A DNA stretch of 64,000 bases. Origin: Isoetes taiwanensis. Taxonomy: Eukaryota > Streptophyta > Lycopodiopsida > Isoetales > Isoetaceae. This document shows positions 22,563 to 33,023 of this stretch, in pieces. The first letter of the stretch is position 1; every line of letters starts with the position of its first letter. The stretch lies in contig JAJEKV010000398.1 in the NCBI GenBank assembly GCA_021234155.1, forward strand, positions 45,138-109,137, in the 5' to 3' direction. The notes below the pieces were generated by a model. It was not told where the DNA came from. It worked only from the letters and a program-made list of their open reading frames with translations, and searched no databases. The position numbers and the translations under genes were made by a program.

Positions 22563-23185
22563 GGAATAGAATAGAATAGAATAGTTTTTTTTAACGTCCA
22601 CGGAGACCAATAGGTCATGGGACCCATACAATGGGCTAGTACAATCATTACTACTAGGATTAAAAAACCCCTGCCTCGAAAGGTTTTCAAGGGAAAAACC
22701 TTTGCAGTAATGATGATACTAGACAAGCAGAGGTAATGACTACTGAGGGCTCAGTAATTGCAGACGTTTATCTAGAATCTCAAGTATGTATAATGCCAAG
22801 TCATGCACAGATGGTGCTCTGAGAAGTTGTGGAAGCGTGGAATGGAATGCTAAGGTCAAAAAATGATTCCGGACTATCTCAAAAGCAGGGCAACTCAGAA
22901 GAGTATGGCTTTCATCTTCAATAACCTGTAACTGGCAACAGGCACATAGCCTCGCTTCTCGCGGCAATTGCGGCCGCTCCCATCTACCTGTCTCAATCCG
23001 TAGCCTGTGGGACCCCGTGCGAATTGATGCAATAGCTACAAGCTTGTTCCTGGACAATGAAGCAAACAAATAAGCTTGGGGCCCTGGTGCCAGGGTGGGA
23101 TTTATGTGTGCATGATAATGACCAGTTTTCACTTGGGCCAAAGTAACTGCGTCCCATATCTTTTGAGAAAAACGACCATTGAGAC
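22563..23185 (-). mobile_element. LINE 3' fragment, hairpin-tail family, inside polypurine tract
   Basis: Minus strand. The ORF2 C-terminus (23201-22740) reads ASIRTGSHRLRIETGRWE, then CACCQ, EDESHTLLSC: a CxxC...HxxxxC knuckle found at the end of many LINE ORF2 proteins. The 3' untranslated part contains a conserved stem (AAAACC/GGGGTTTT, 22662-22687) and TGGACGTTAAAA. The tail is (CTATT)n at 22563-22582. The copy is 5'-truncated, so RT and endonuclease are missing. Confidence 0.8.
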
Positions 23186-23275
23186 ATGGGAAAAAGAGCA
23201 TGGGAAAGGGGAAAGGAAAAAGAAAAAGGCGGATAGGGAAATGGGAAAAGGGTGGAAAATGAGGAAAAGAAGCAC
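23186..23275. repeat. Polypurine tract on the other side of the LINE
   Basis: G/A-rich sequence like 22079-22562. The LINE therefore appears to have landed within a longer purine tract. Confidence 0.75.
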
Positions 23276-25136
23276 ATAAAACAAAGTGCTACGCACGGAG
23301 GGTTGCCCTCCGATGGCCCGACCGAGAGTGCCTTTTCATGTTTCTTGTTGTCGTTTCGTTTTCATGGTTTTTGTTGGGTCATTTGATGTGTCAGGGGTTA
23401 TTAATGGTTTAAATGGAGGGTTTTGTTTTGTGCTTATGACTTGAATTCCCTGACATGAGATGTTTATTATTTTTTTCCCATGCTTTTACATACCTTGTAA
23501 ACAATTTCATGAAAGAAAGAGGTTTTAATAATAACTTGAACTGCATAATAACTTTTGCTATTGAAGTTGAAGTTAATAATAACTTGAGCTGCACAAAGGT
23601 TAAGACGCAAAGGAAGCATTCTAGAATCTATTCACTTCAAATGCTTCTCTGGTTCATAGTCGTCATCTGTTCTGTTGACAGGATCATCCTTACCTGCCAT
23701 GATTCCTATTACATCCGTGCGGTACTTTTGAGCTAATGAACTAATTTTATCGACATGGCTTCTTGGTTCAAGTGATTCTAATAAGGAAGAAGGAAGCACT
23801 TGAACCATGTGATAAGCATTTTGGACAGGTAAAAAATCTCAAAGCGGGGTACAAATTTCCAATGTAGGAAGGTGTAATCCAGCTGCAAATTAGTGCTGTT
23901 GTGGTTTCTTCAGATTAAATCTTAAAAATCAAAAGAAGGAGATGCTCAATTTGAGTCTAATATTTGTAAATTGAAGTTGAGCTTCTCAATTTTAAAAGCC
24001 TCCTCAGCACTTGTACAAAGTGAAGAATAAATTGTTCTTTTGGTATAATGCAAAGTGAAAGTAACATCTCTTATGCCATACTTGATGTTTTCTTCATCAG
24101 TATGCTTAGTCTTTGGAGACACATAGACATAAATATTCATCCAGTAATAAAGATATGATATTTATGCTGCAAATTACTGATTTTTGTGTTCGCAAAGTAG
24201 CATTCTGAAAGAGAATTTGTGATCCAGTGTGCAAAAAAACCTGCACAGTTGCCTGCTTTGTCTAGATTTCCGCCCTCTCAATGCAGCTTTACAAATCTAC
24301 GAACAGGTATCATATATAAAGTTGGACCATTTGAACTACAAATATGGAGAAGATAAAAAAAAAAGAAGCTGTAATAATAAAAGAGACTTCTTTTATCTAG
24401 ATAGATTATGCAATGAATGCAACATAAGTAAACAAGGCGGCCATCCTACAACTAGTCTTCTTCACAAATTCAGAGTGGGTGGGAAGATGCATGCAAGGAG
24501 CAATATCTACTGGCGTAGAGATATTGAGCCCAAGTTGTTTACATTATGTGATAGTGCCCTTAGGAGGACTTGTTTTTCATGCCTGTACAGTTTGGGTTCG
24601 TTGAGTTCTTTTTGATATGTTGATCAAAAGTCCTTGTTTTTCATGCACAATACAGCTTGGGTTTTTCAAATTCTTTTTGATATATTGATCATAAGTTCAT
24701 ATAGCGTTTGTACATGCATAAATTTGTCACCTTTATGAATTCTTTGCGCATTTCATACATAAGTATTATAGATGTGATTATAAATCAACATCCTCCTCTT
24801 CCTAGAAGTCTCGTCTGTCGTGGACTGTTCTTCATGAGGAGATGGAATATGTGTGTGCAATTTTGACCATTGCACACCTTTGATTAAATTTGCATTTACA
24901 CATTTTGCAGAGAACTGCCATAACCAATGCATAACACTGGTAATTGGCCCTAAGAGCATGGAGCATGGCTCAACTAGGATGGATGGAAGGAGCAATAGTT
25001 CTTGGAACACCTCAGTTCTACTTGCAAATTGCTACAGGTCATTAACTATAGATGCATGGTTGCAGCTAGAGCAAATTTATGTCTACAAATCCTTTTCTAT
25101 CCTAAATACTTCAATGTGATCAGGTTTTGTTGTATC
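23276..25136. other. No recognisable gene
   Basis: Several 60-130 codon frames exist (for example 24229-24615), none with a motif I can name. The base composition looks non-coding. Confidence 0.4.
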
Positions 25137-25336
25137 CCAACCTTAATATTATTCAGATGGTGCAAAAAACTTCCTATGTGGTCTTTAACTGGACAATAAC
25201 CACATCAATAGGCGATTTGTCTTCTAAGTTGAATAACCCAACCTTAACATTGTTCAGATGGTGCAAAAATCTTCCTATGTGGTCTTTAATGGGACAATAA
25301 CCACATCAATAAGCGACCTGTTTTCTAAGTTGAATA
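25137..25336. repeat. 100-bp tandem duplication
   Basis: Two copies start with CCCAACCTTAA at 25137 and 25237 and are about 93% alike. Confidence 0.85.
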
Positions 25337-26809
25337 AAGGTCACATTAATGGATCATAAAAAATGAGCTTCATAGTAATGATAAAAGCACGCGAGTAACA
25401 ATTTTCTTAGACTGGACAAGTACATGGAGAATAATCAGAGGCCCTGGTGTAGTCCCTTTATAAAGAGCTATTAGCAAAAGAACCCAACAAATGCACCTCC
25501 TATGTTACGCTCCTGAGCTTCATGATGGTCCATGATCCCAGATGATGTTATCATCACAAGATAACCAACCTGCAAAACAAAGTACAGTGTTATTGCATGA
25601 TATAACTCATAAGGAAATCAAGAATAAACGGAAATTGCCAACCTGCCGCGGAACTTGCCAGGGTGAGAGAAGGCATTCTGTCCAAAATGGAACATTTTTA
25701 GCTATAGTGTGGTGCCTGTAGCTACAGAGCCCACATATTTAGCCACAACAAGTTGACATTTAAATATTTTGAAGTCAAAGATAAGCTTTAAACCATCAAT
25801 ATGGACTAAATATAGGCCCACCATGCTTTTGCATAACTTTCAGAAATTCAAGTAGCAAAACTGATGATGGCTTCACAACTGCTTCACATCTCCTGCGCAT
25901 TATTGCACCATTGATGGAACTAAGATGAGTCATTTCTGCATTGTATATATGCCACACATTAATGTGTAGATTGAAATCAGCCACAGATCCATCGTTCCAA
26001 TATTGTAGTTAATGTATATCTCTCAGGAATGAGTTCTATTCCTGTGATAAGCTATTATCATATGTTTGATAACTAGTTGCGCACTCATATAATGTAAAAT
26101 ATTAATGTCGACCAACCTTCTTTTAGTTTGGTTGAGCTGCAAAGCCCTCCTTGGCATACTCATTTGTTTAAGAAGGAGGATTTCCTCATGAGTAAAAACA
26201 CAACCGATGCAGGCCAGACTTGAACAAACGAGAAAAAAGGGTAGGCCAGAATTTTTTTACTTTTAAAGGCACATTAGCCAACACTCTTCAAAGAGGCAAT
26301 CATGGATGGCGCTGTTATGAATATGATAAATGCAAGAAGCCAATTGCTATCACTATTTTCATGATGCTAATTAAAATAATTCCTTATACAGACTTACTAA
26401 GAAACTGAGCTAAGGGTATACTATGGAAGCTATAGCAAGTTTTATGAAATAAAAATTTGGAAGTATAGACATTGCTGTTAAGGGCGGTGTATGAAGTTAT
26501 GGACGAATCAGCACAATTATCTGCTCCGAGTATTAGTGATGGTAAAAAAAAGAAAAAAATCCAATAACTGCATTTCTAGAACTTCAATCTGATGGCTATG
26601 CGCCAAAGACATAGTGATGGTTAAAAAACCAGATCCAATAGGTGCATTGGGTAGAGTACAACATTGTTATGCAGTACGATGATACTTTCCTACCAGCATT
26701 TGAATGAACTGCACCATAAGGTGGCATAGACTGCACTTTCAATGCTTGCCAAGATTGTGTAGATTTGTAAAAAAAGCTTTGAGTCATATTTAAAAAGAAT
26801 CTTTTCTAG
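25337..26809. other. No recognisable gene
   Basis: AT-rich, possibly intron or intergenic DNA upstream of the CLASP-like exon. Nothing further is supported. Confidence 0.35.
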
Positions 26810-26952
26810 GGTGCTTGCACATTTAATTGATCCAAAAAACGTTGATCAACAGCACAGTATATCCACGCTAAAGGTAATAGATGATACTTATGACATTGAT
26901 TCTCTATTACCTGCATTGTTGTGGTCTCTGGATAAGCATCGTTCACCAAAAG
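26810..26952 (+). pseudogene. CLASP-like (CLIP-associated protein) single exon
   Basis: The segment between TTTTCTAG and GTAAGA reads VLAHLIDPKN, STLKVIDDTYDIDSLLPALL and SLDKHRSPK. The LLPALL-SLD-RSPK motif matches, as I recall it, the C-terminal HEAT/TOG region of plant CLASP, a microtubule-stabilising protein of the cell cortex. Only this exon is found; the expected next exon is not visible downstream. It could be an isolated remnant or part of a gene with very long introns. Confidence 0.5.
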
Positions 26953-27359
26953 GTAAGATGGCTAAAAATATAGAGCAATGCTCGATGACAAGATTTGAAC
27001 TCCATAATGAGACCATGATTTGTATGTAATTCGCATCTGGCAGCCATAATTATATAGAGGAGCTGCCTGCTAAAATAGCAGAAAATTAGTCACTACTTTA
27101 TTACATATTTTTATTGGCATATGCTCGAACGGTGAAATCTCAGCCATCACAATGGATCCATCATAAACACAATTTCGCATTAGGCTTATTGATTTTAGAA
27201 ATTGCATCACCATCTGGGGGGGCTTCTAACTTGCTGCATGAGAAAACTTTATTTGCTGAAATGTTTGTTTCAAATAAAACTCACATCATGACAAAGACAA
27301 CCTCACCATATGAGATTTAATTCTCAAAATAAGCTACATAATAAGTTCTAAGCTTCACC
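26953..27359. other. No recognisable gene
   Basis: Between the CLASP-like exon and the P450 C-terminus. One short frame (27114-27320) is unassigned. Confidence 0.35.
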
Positions 27360-27650
27360 CTAGATCTTAGGCCTCAAACAATGACTTTCTTCTGATGGAG
27401 CTGTGCTGATATTGGTCATATAAAGGTTCTCAAGATGAGCCCTGGGAGTGATAACTACTTGTAATGGGTTCTTTAGGAGGTTTGTAGCACCATGTCGCTC
27501 GATCATGCCTATGTTAGGATCCTTCTTCCAGTCAAAGCAATGCAACAAAGTTGCAAGAGCAAGATGCAATGTAGATAGCCCATGCTGAGCCTGGGTATGA
27601 ACGTTTGCCAGTGCCAAACGGTACCAGTTCAAAGTCTTGAGTACCCAATA

Positions 27651-27910
27651 TCTAGCATTATAACAGGGGGTTTTTTTTGTGATTTTATACGCGTTTTGGC
27701 ATGGTTTTCATATGATTTCATGGGCGTATTGCATGAGGCATACTAATTAGTATATCTAGAGTGCACTCCGCATTTTATTATCTAAATTTTATATCACCAG
27801 TGGTTTACCCCCTACCCTCCACAAATAAATAAATAAATAAATAAATAAATATAAATAAATAAAAAAAACCAATGGCATGCACTGCAGGGGTCGAGGACCT
27901 GTACTTTAGG
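27651..27910 (+). repeat. Conserved 5' module of composite family, copy C
   Basis: Alignable with 414-680 and 13553-13800, including CATACTAATTAGTATATCTAGAGTGC split over two blocks and the CATGCA, GTCGA, TTTAGGGTT tail. It has gained an (AAAT)n microsatellite at 27822-27867. Confidence 0.75.
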
Positions 27911-29700
27911 GTTGTGTTGATTAGGGTCTGTCCTTTTAAAGTAAAATCCCTGCCTTCTTCCGTTACTTTAGAAGAAGTGAAGCAGCCTTCTGGTTCAGCC
28001 AAGCTCATTGCCTTCTTGCCAACATTTCGAAGGTACAAAAATGCAGTTGCTTCCAAAAGGATCCAAAGAGCGGTTTTCTGTAATCGGAGCTCCGATGTGC
28101 GGAGCATGGGCGTTGCAAATGTAGAGGTGCAATCTCATGCTTCGACCAGTGATGACCTCTTCGCCGGTGATGGGCTGCAGGGTGCCCAGGAGGTTGGGAT
28201 GGGAAAGAATGAATGTCGGGCGTGCAAGCGGGCGAGAACTTTTTGTTAAAGCCAATGAAATTCTTGGGTTTGTGCATCCTTGTGAAATGAATTTTTAGAT
28301 CCGAAGGTTAATCTATCACGGATCTCGAGATATGATCTTCTTGATGTTTGCATTAATGGGCCTAAAGAAAAGCTGGATTCTACTGTCATAAGCCAAGTAA
28401 GAGCCTTTCTGCTTTGTTCTTAATCAAAATATTTAAGGCACAAAATCTAGATTCTTCAAATCTAGACTCCTCAGTAGTATATAATCTTGTAACTTTGGAA
28501 ACACTCGAAAGTAATAAAGCTCTCGCAAGTGGCAATATATGTTGCAAGCTTAGCTGCCGTTGAGGCACTCCGAAAGCACGTGAAAAAAGAGGGCGTGCCA
28601 TTGTTGTTGATTCAGCTTGATGTTACTTGTGGACTCACTTTGGTGAATACAATCGCACTTGCTTTTCTTTGGAGTTTTCGTGCAATTGGTGTATATTTCT
28701 GAATTGGCATGTGCATATAAAGAGTGCACACAAATGCTCATGTCTAATTTCTTGCAGTTTTGAGGATGGACTAAGGCTTGAAGCAACAGAAACTCTGAGG
28801 CAAATCTGACTTCTTTTACTTCTCTGAATCTTTAAAGAGGAAGGAACAAGTCTGCCACGCTTATGGGAACTTCCCCACATCCAAAGGCGAAGCTTAAACC
28901 GCCCCTTTTTCTCGGCCTCATGGTAATTTTTCTTTCTTTAAGCGTGGTCCATGAAGCCATTGCGAGGAGAGTAATCACGTTTTAGATTCGTGAGTCAATG
29001 CGAAGCTACTGATTTATTTTTTAACAATGCTCTTCAGGATTATGTTGGTGTTGTCAGGGATCTGCAGGCATTGTTAATCTTTGATCCATCGTATATGATA
29101 TAATTTGATTGTATTGATGGCTAACAGGTTCTTAAGTTGCTTGATCAACGGGCCGAACTATGGGGGTTAAGGCTCTGGTGAGCCCTCATTTCTGGCGACC
29201 AAAGCTTCCAATTCATGCAAGGAGGTTGCTGGTTCTAGTTCATGGGTTACAATACAAGTTCCGAAATGGCTAGGACAGCAAATGAGTATGACTGATTATG
29301 TCTAAATGGCAAATTTGTACAGAATGTTAGAACTGTATTTAAAATGGTGGCTTCTACAACTGCTGCTCTCAGTAAGTGAATAACTATATTTATGTCAGGA
29401 AGAGACTGAAGCATTTCTTGTGGGAAGTACAAGCTTATGTGCGAAGCCATCAAAGCCATGAAGATGCTTTGTTTTCAAGCGGTATCCTTAGTACATATTG
29501 TCTTGGGTAACCAATTGTATCCAGTATATGGAATATGTAGCTTGAAGAAGGTAGGTATCAATTATTATGATTTGACTTCCCGAGTGGTTCATTTTATAGG
29601 CAAAAAATTTACAGAAACAAAAATTTCTATGATGGTCGTCTTGTCATTGTTAGCATGTTTCTAAATTCTAGTTTTGTTGCTGTACTTGTTCTTTTCAGAT
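27890..29700 (+). pseudogene. Captured gene fragment in composite C, unrecognised
   Basis: Exon-like segments on the plus strand: 27930-28249 (a frame with KSLPSSVTLEEVKQPSGSA, possibly a plastid-type leader), about 28300-28398 (NLSRISRYDLLDVCINGP before a GTAAGA donor), about 28525-28680 (VAIYVASLAAVEALRKH) and about 28757-28809 (FEDGLRLEATETLRQI, stop). They do not share one frame and are best read as retained exons and introns of a captured gene. I do not recognise the protein. Confidence 0.4.
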
Positions 29701-29946
29701 TTGGTCTTGAACTAATGTTTTCTGTTTTTAAAATGTGTTACGTTTTGTCTATTATCTATCATGGTATTATGTCACACTTAATATTAGGACTTCGAATGTA
29801 ATGGCTTGTTTTTAGCTCTACTACCATTTTCTATTATGATTTATATGCACTAAGGAATCTCCATACACAGATATTATATGCACAATATTACATGCATTAA
29901 GGAAACACCATGCACAATATTACATGCACCCCTACACCATCCTTAA

Positions 29947-29976
29947 GGCCCCGAAGGGGCCAAATTTTTTTTTAGT
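29947..29976 (+). other. Hairpin plus T-tract ending TTTAGT, composite C
   Basis: GGCCCC-GAA-GGGGCC perfect stem, AAA, nine T, AGT. It is the clearest copy of the family's 3' hairpin. Confidence 0.65.
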
Positions 29977-30433
29977 TAACACAAACCATTAACACACAAC
30001 TACCATTAACATTATTAACATAAACCATTGCATTTGACACATTTAAATTAAAATCCCCCTTAAACCCCCTTTGATTTGGGTGCATATTCACACAGGGGGT
30101 TACGTAGGGCAGCGAGAGCCCAAAAAAATTTACAATATATGTACAAAATTAACACCATTAAGTACATTCTCTCAAACCTTATAGTATTTTGCAAACTTTA
30201 ATATACAGTATACAAAAACTTGTACATGCATACCCCACAAACGAGGATCGTTATGTACGGTCCACATCTTGGAATAAAGGGCAAATATGCCCATCCGACA
30301 GCTCTCGTTGCCAGGAGTAACCCCCTGTGTGAATATGCACCCAAACCAAAGGGGATTTAAGGGGGATTTTAATTTAAATGTGTCAAATGCAATGGTTTAT
30401 GTTAATAATGTTAATGGTAGTTGTGTGTTAATG
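29976..30433. repeat. Long fold-back module, copy C
   Basis: The left arm from 29976 and right arm to 30433 pair over about 130 bp, with the same TTTAAATTAAAATCCCCC and TGGGTGCATATTCACAC words as copy A. The core contains GTACG-rich and T-rich sequence and no gene. Confidence 0.85.
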
Positions 30434-30790
30434 CCATAATGTCAACATATTTCTCAAGGAAGCGCTCCAACTTAAATTCCAAAGCATCAGTCCAAACCTT
30501 TGGATCCTTGCCCATGTGGTACACATTCACAAATAAGTTTGTCCCACTAGGTACTCTATAGCCTTTCACCATAGAGTCTTCAGTGGAGAAGTTTGGTGCA
30601 GGAGGACGCAACCTCAGAGTTTAGCTTGAATATATGGCATTTGCATGATATCATGCTCCTAGATTCTTGTTTTGGATCCAACTGCCAGATCAATCTCCTT
30701 TAATTGCGCCTTTTGCAAAACCTTTAGATACCTCATGATCTCTGCTAGAGCCCACTCTAAAACTATGGATGTAATATCTGTCCCTGCAAC

Positions 30791-31732
30791 CAGTGTTGTC
30801 AGGTACGTTTAGTACGGTACGGGTATTATACGTACTTAACGTATTAATACCGTATGCATACCTCTCATTTAGAAAGTACTTTAAATACGTTTTTTGGAAT
30901 TATAAAATACTTATTAAATACGTAAAATACGTACTTTACGTACAGTACGTTAAGTACTTCCTATAATTGTTTAGAACTATTATTTCTTGTATTGCAGTTG
31001 AAATAGTTGCAATAACAACTAGTATGAAGAACTTCAAGTTTTAAATAATGAACCAAAATATATTACTCTAGAAAATTAAGTATTTCTCAAAGTTTTCAAT
31101 CCAAAATATGTCTATTTAAGAGTTATATATTCTAGTTTGCAATCTACACCCACAGACAAATAAATTCAAGTAATTGTTGCTATTTGTTGCATCCGAAGCT
31201 ATTAACCGCCACTAACCTCTATATTTCTTTCCTAGCATGAATGCAAGCTACTGAAGTATTAAGAAGAAGGTTTGCCTCTTGCCATGACAAAACAAGGAGA
31301 AAGGTGGGTCTGCATCTCCATTCCCATTCCGATTAGGCGGCTAGGGTAAGAAGAAAAAGGGGAAAAACGCAGAGGTTTTGGGTTTTTATTTGCAAGAAGA
31401 TTGGTTTTTTTTTTTTTTTTTTTTTTTTACTATAATTCTATAATTTCCCTAATGTCTAAAGTCTCCTAATGTGTTTTTACTCCTATTCTATAATATATAA
31501 TAATGTATTTTTCCTAATGTATAATTTTACCAATTCTTCCTAATGTCATTTGGATGCTTTTTTTTTATAAAGTACGTATCATACGTACTGTACGTATTAA
31601 TACGTTAAATATGGTATTAATAAAACAAGAGCTCAATTTGACCTGTCAACTTATAGGTATAGTACGTATAGTACTGTGAGAGAAGGTACGGGACGTACGT
31701 AAACGTAAAATATGGGTACGTAAACAACGCTG
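30791..31732. mobile_element. hAT-like non-autonomous element in P450 intron
   Basis: The ends CAGTGTTGT (30791) and ACAACGCTG (31732, reverse complement CAGCGTTGT) form a short inverted repeat typical of hAT elements. Eight-base flanks, CCTGCAAC (30783-30790) and CCTGCAAT (31733-31740), match at 7 of 8. The interior is AT-rich with many TACGTA/TTAACGTA words and a long T run (31409-31428), and has no transposase. The flanking duplication contains the intron's acceptor TTGCAG on the minus strand. Confidence 0.75.
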
Positions 31733-32654
31733 CCTGCAATTATGGTATCCTATTGAAAATATGTATTAGTTGAATTGAATTGAATTAAATTTTTTAGCCT
31801 GTGGTAATGTGAAATGACTCGTGATACTAAATACCTACACTTACCAGTAGAAAAACTTTAATCTAGCCATCATTCTCGAAACATGGAGCAGTGAGCATTA
31901 CGTCTAGAAAGTCTCTAGATTGATCAACTATTTGCTCTTGACGATGCTCATAAACTTTGATTGTCTACAGCCTTGATGGACACGCTTGCTTTCTGGGATT
32001 TTCCAGTCAAAGAACTCGAGCCAAGTGAAGAAATACGATAAGCTATCAGGTGTTCCAATTTTCATAACATCATCAATCACTTTGTTAAACTTCATCCCAG
32101 CTGCAACATTCACATAATGTTCAATCGGTACACCATGATAACGCTTCCCTATCACTATCCTAGTAATGATATTGTAAGTACGTCCCAGGTCATCCCTTAC
32201 AGTGATTTTTGCCCCTCTTATGACTAACGTTAGCATCAGCCATGAGACCTCTTCACTCAACAGTTTCAAATATGTGTGATTTTTTGGAAGAAAGGAGTTC
32301 AATTTTAAGGGCTTCTTCATCTCCTTGAACTTGTCAGTGTAAGCTCCAAAAGCCACACCATGGCTATTATATAGGACTTGCTTGGCAAATGCAATTTTTG
32401 GCCTTGATGCAAAGATTAAATCCTTTGTCTTAAGGACCTCCTTGGCTCTGCATTAGAGGCCACCAAAACTTGCTGGAACCTATGCTGAAAAAGAAGATGG
32501 GTCTACGAACTTGTGCAAGCGGGGAAAGCAATTTGTGAGGAAGATCCCCAACAAAATAGTGAAGATGACCGACCACGAGAAGGGAAAAAGGCGAAGGTGG
32601 AAGGTTTACTTCATTGTTCTGACTGCACTGGACCTTTGATCGCAGTGTAGTCAC

Positions 32655-33008
32655 ATTGAATCTTCCTGCTTAAAATTTAAAAAACTGATGAAAACAGAAA
32701 TGTAAGACTCCAATACACCTCCATTACTTACCGAACTGAAGACTCCTCAAACAGCTCGATCTTTGCTCCTGAAAATGTTGGAAAGCTTGGCCTTTGATTG
32801 AGCAGCGTGATGATGGAAAATTGTCTTGGAGGGCCAATTTTGCAACATATCTGACCTTGAGATTTTAGTTTATGTGCAGAGTACTAGTTATTGTGGAAGT
32901 AACACTCAACCAAGGAAAGAAAGAAGAAGGATAGTGAGTTTCCTCTTGCTCACATATTCTAGTACATAGAACAAAACATATTGCAGTAGTTCAGCAATAC
33001 TCGAGAAT
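32655..33008. other. Upstream side of the P450 pseudogene
   Basis: No membrane-anchor exon is visible upstream of the P450 hinge on the minus strand. No other feature is seen. Confidence 0.4.
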
Positions 33009-33023
33009 AATTACACTTAAGGT

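Larger units (their letters stand above)
27649..30435 (+). mobile_element. Composite gene-fragment-carrying element, copy C
   Basis: Same plan as A and B: the 5' module starts at 27651 (TCTAGCATTATAACAGGGGG) and includes an (AAAT)n run. Cargo follows at about 27890-29700. A perfect GGCCCCGAAGGGGCC hairpin lies at 29947-29961, a TTTTTTTTTAGT end at 29965-29976, and a fold-back module at 29976-30433. The element lies in a P450 exon. Joining GAGTACCC (27648) to ATAATGTC (30436) gives VDIMGTQDFELVPFG on the minus strand, so the P450 exon provides a clean empty site with no visible duplication. Confidence 0.7.
27360..32654 (-). pseudogene. Cytochrome P450 pseudogene split by two insertions
   Basis: Minus strand, in order: Pro-rich hinge and start of the fold at 32600-32430 (LPPSPFSLLVVGHLHY); a middle part at 32356-31850 (SFLPKNHTYLKLL, FFDWKIPESKRVHQG, QIVDQSRDFLDVML); the I-helix at 30790-30660 (AGTDITSIVLEWALAE); K-helix and PERF-like region at 30620-30434 (LRPPAPNFSTEDS, WTDALEFKLERF); and the heme loop and C-terminus at 27648-27360 (FELVPFGTGKRSYPG). 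The layout suits a plant A-type (CYP71-clan-like) enzyme. It is dead: frameshifts near 31965 and 27590, stops after both early parts, no N-terminal anchor, and the heme-ligand Cys in the FxxGxxxCxG loop is Tyr (TAC). A hAT-like element (30791-31732) and composite element C (27649-30435) interrupt it. Confidence 0.85.

Noticed and set aside
22043-22631. Long Phe/Pro/Ser-rich minus-strand frames resembling membrane proteins
   Set aside because: They come from the polypurine tract. Three overlapping frames are open at once, which is expected of low-complexity DNA.
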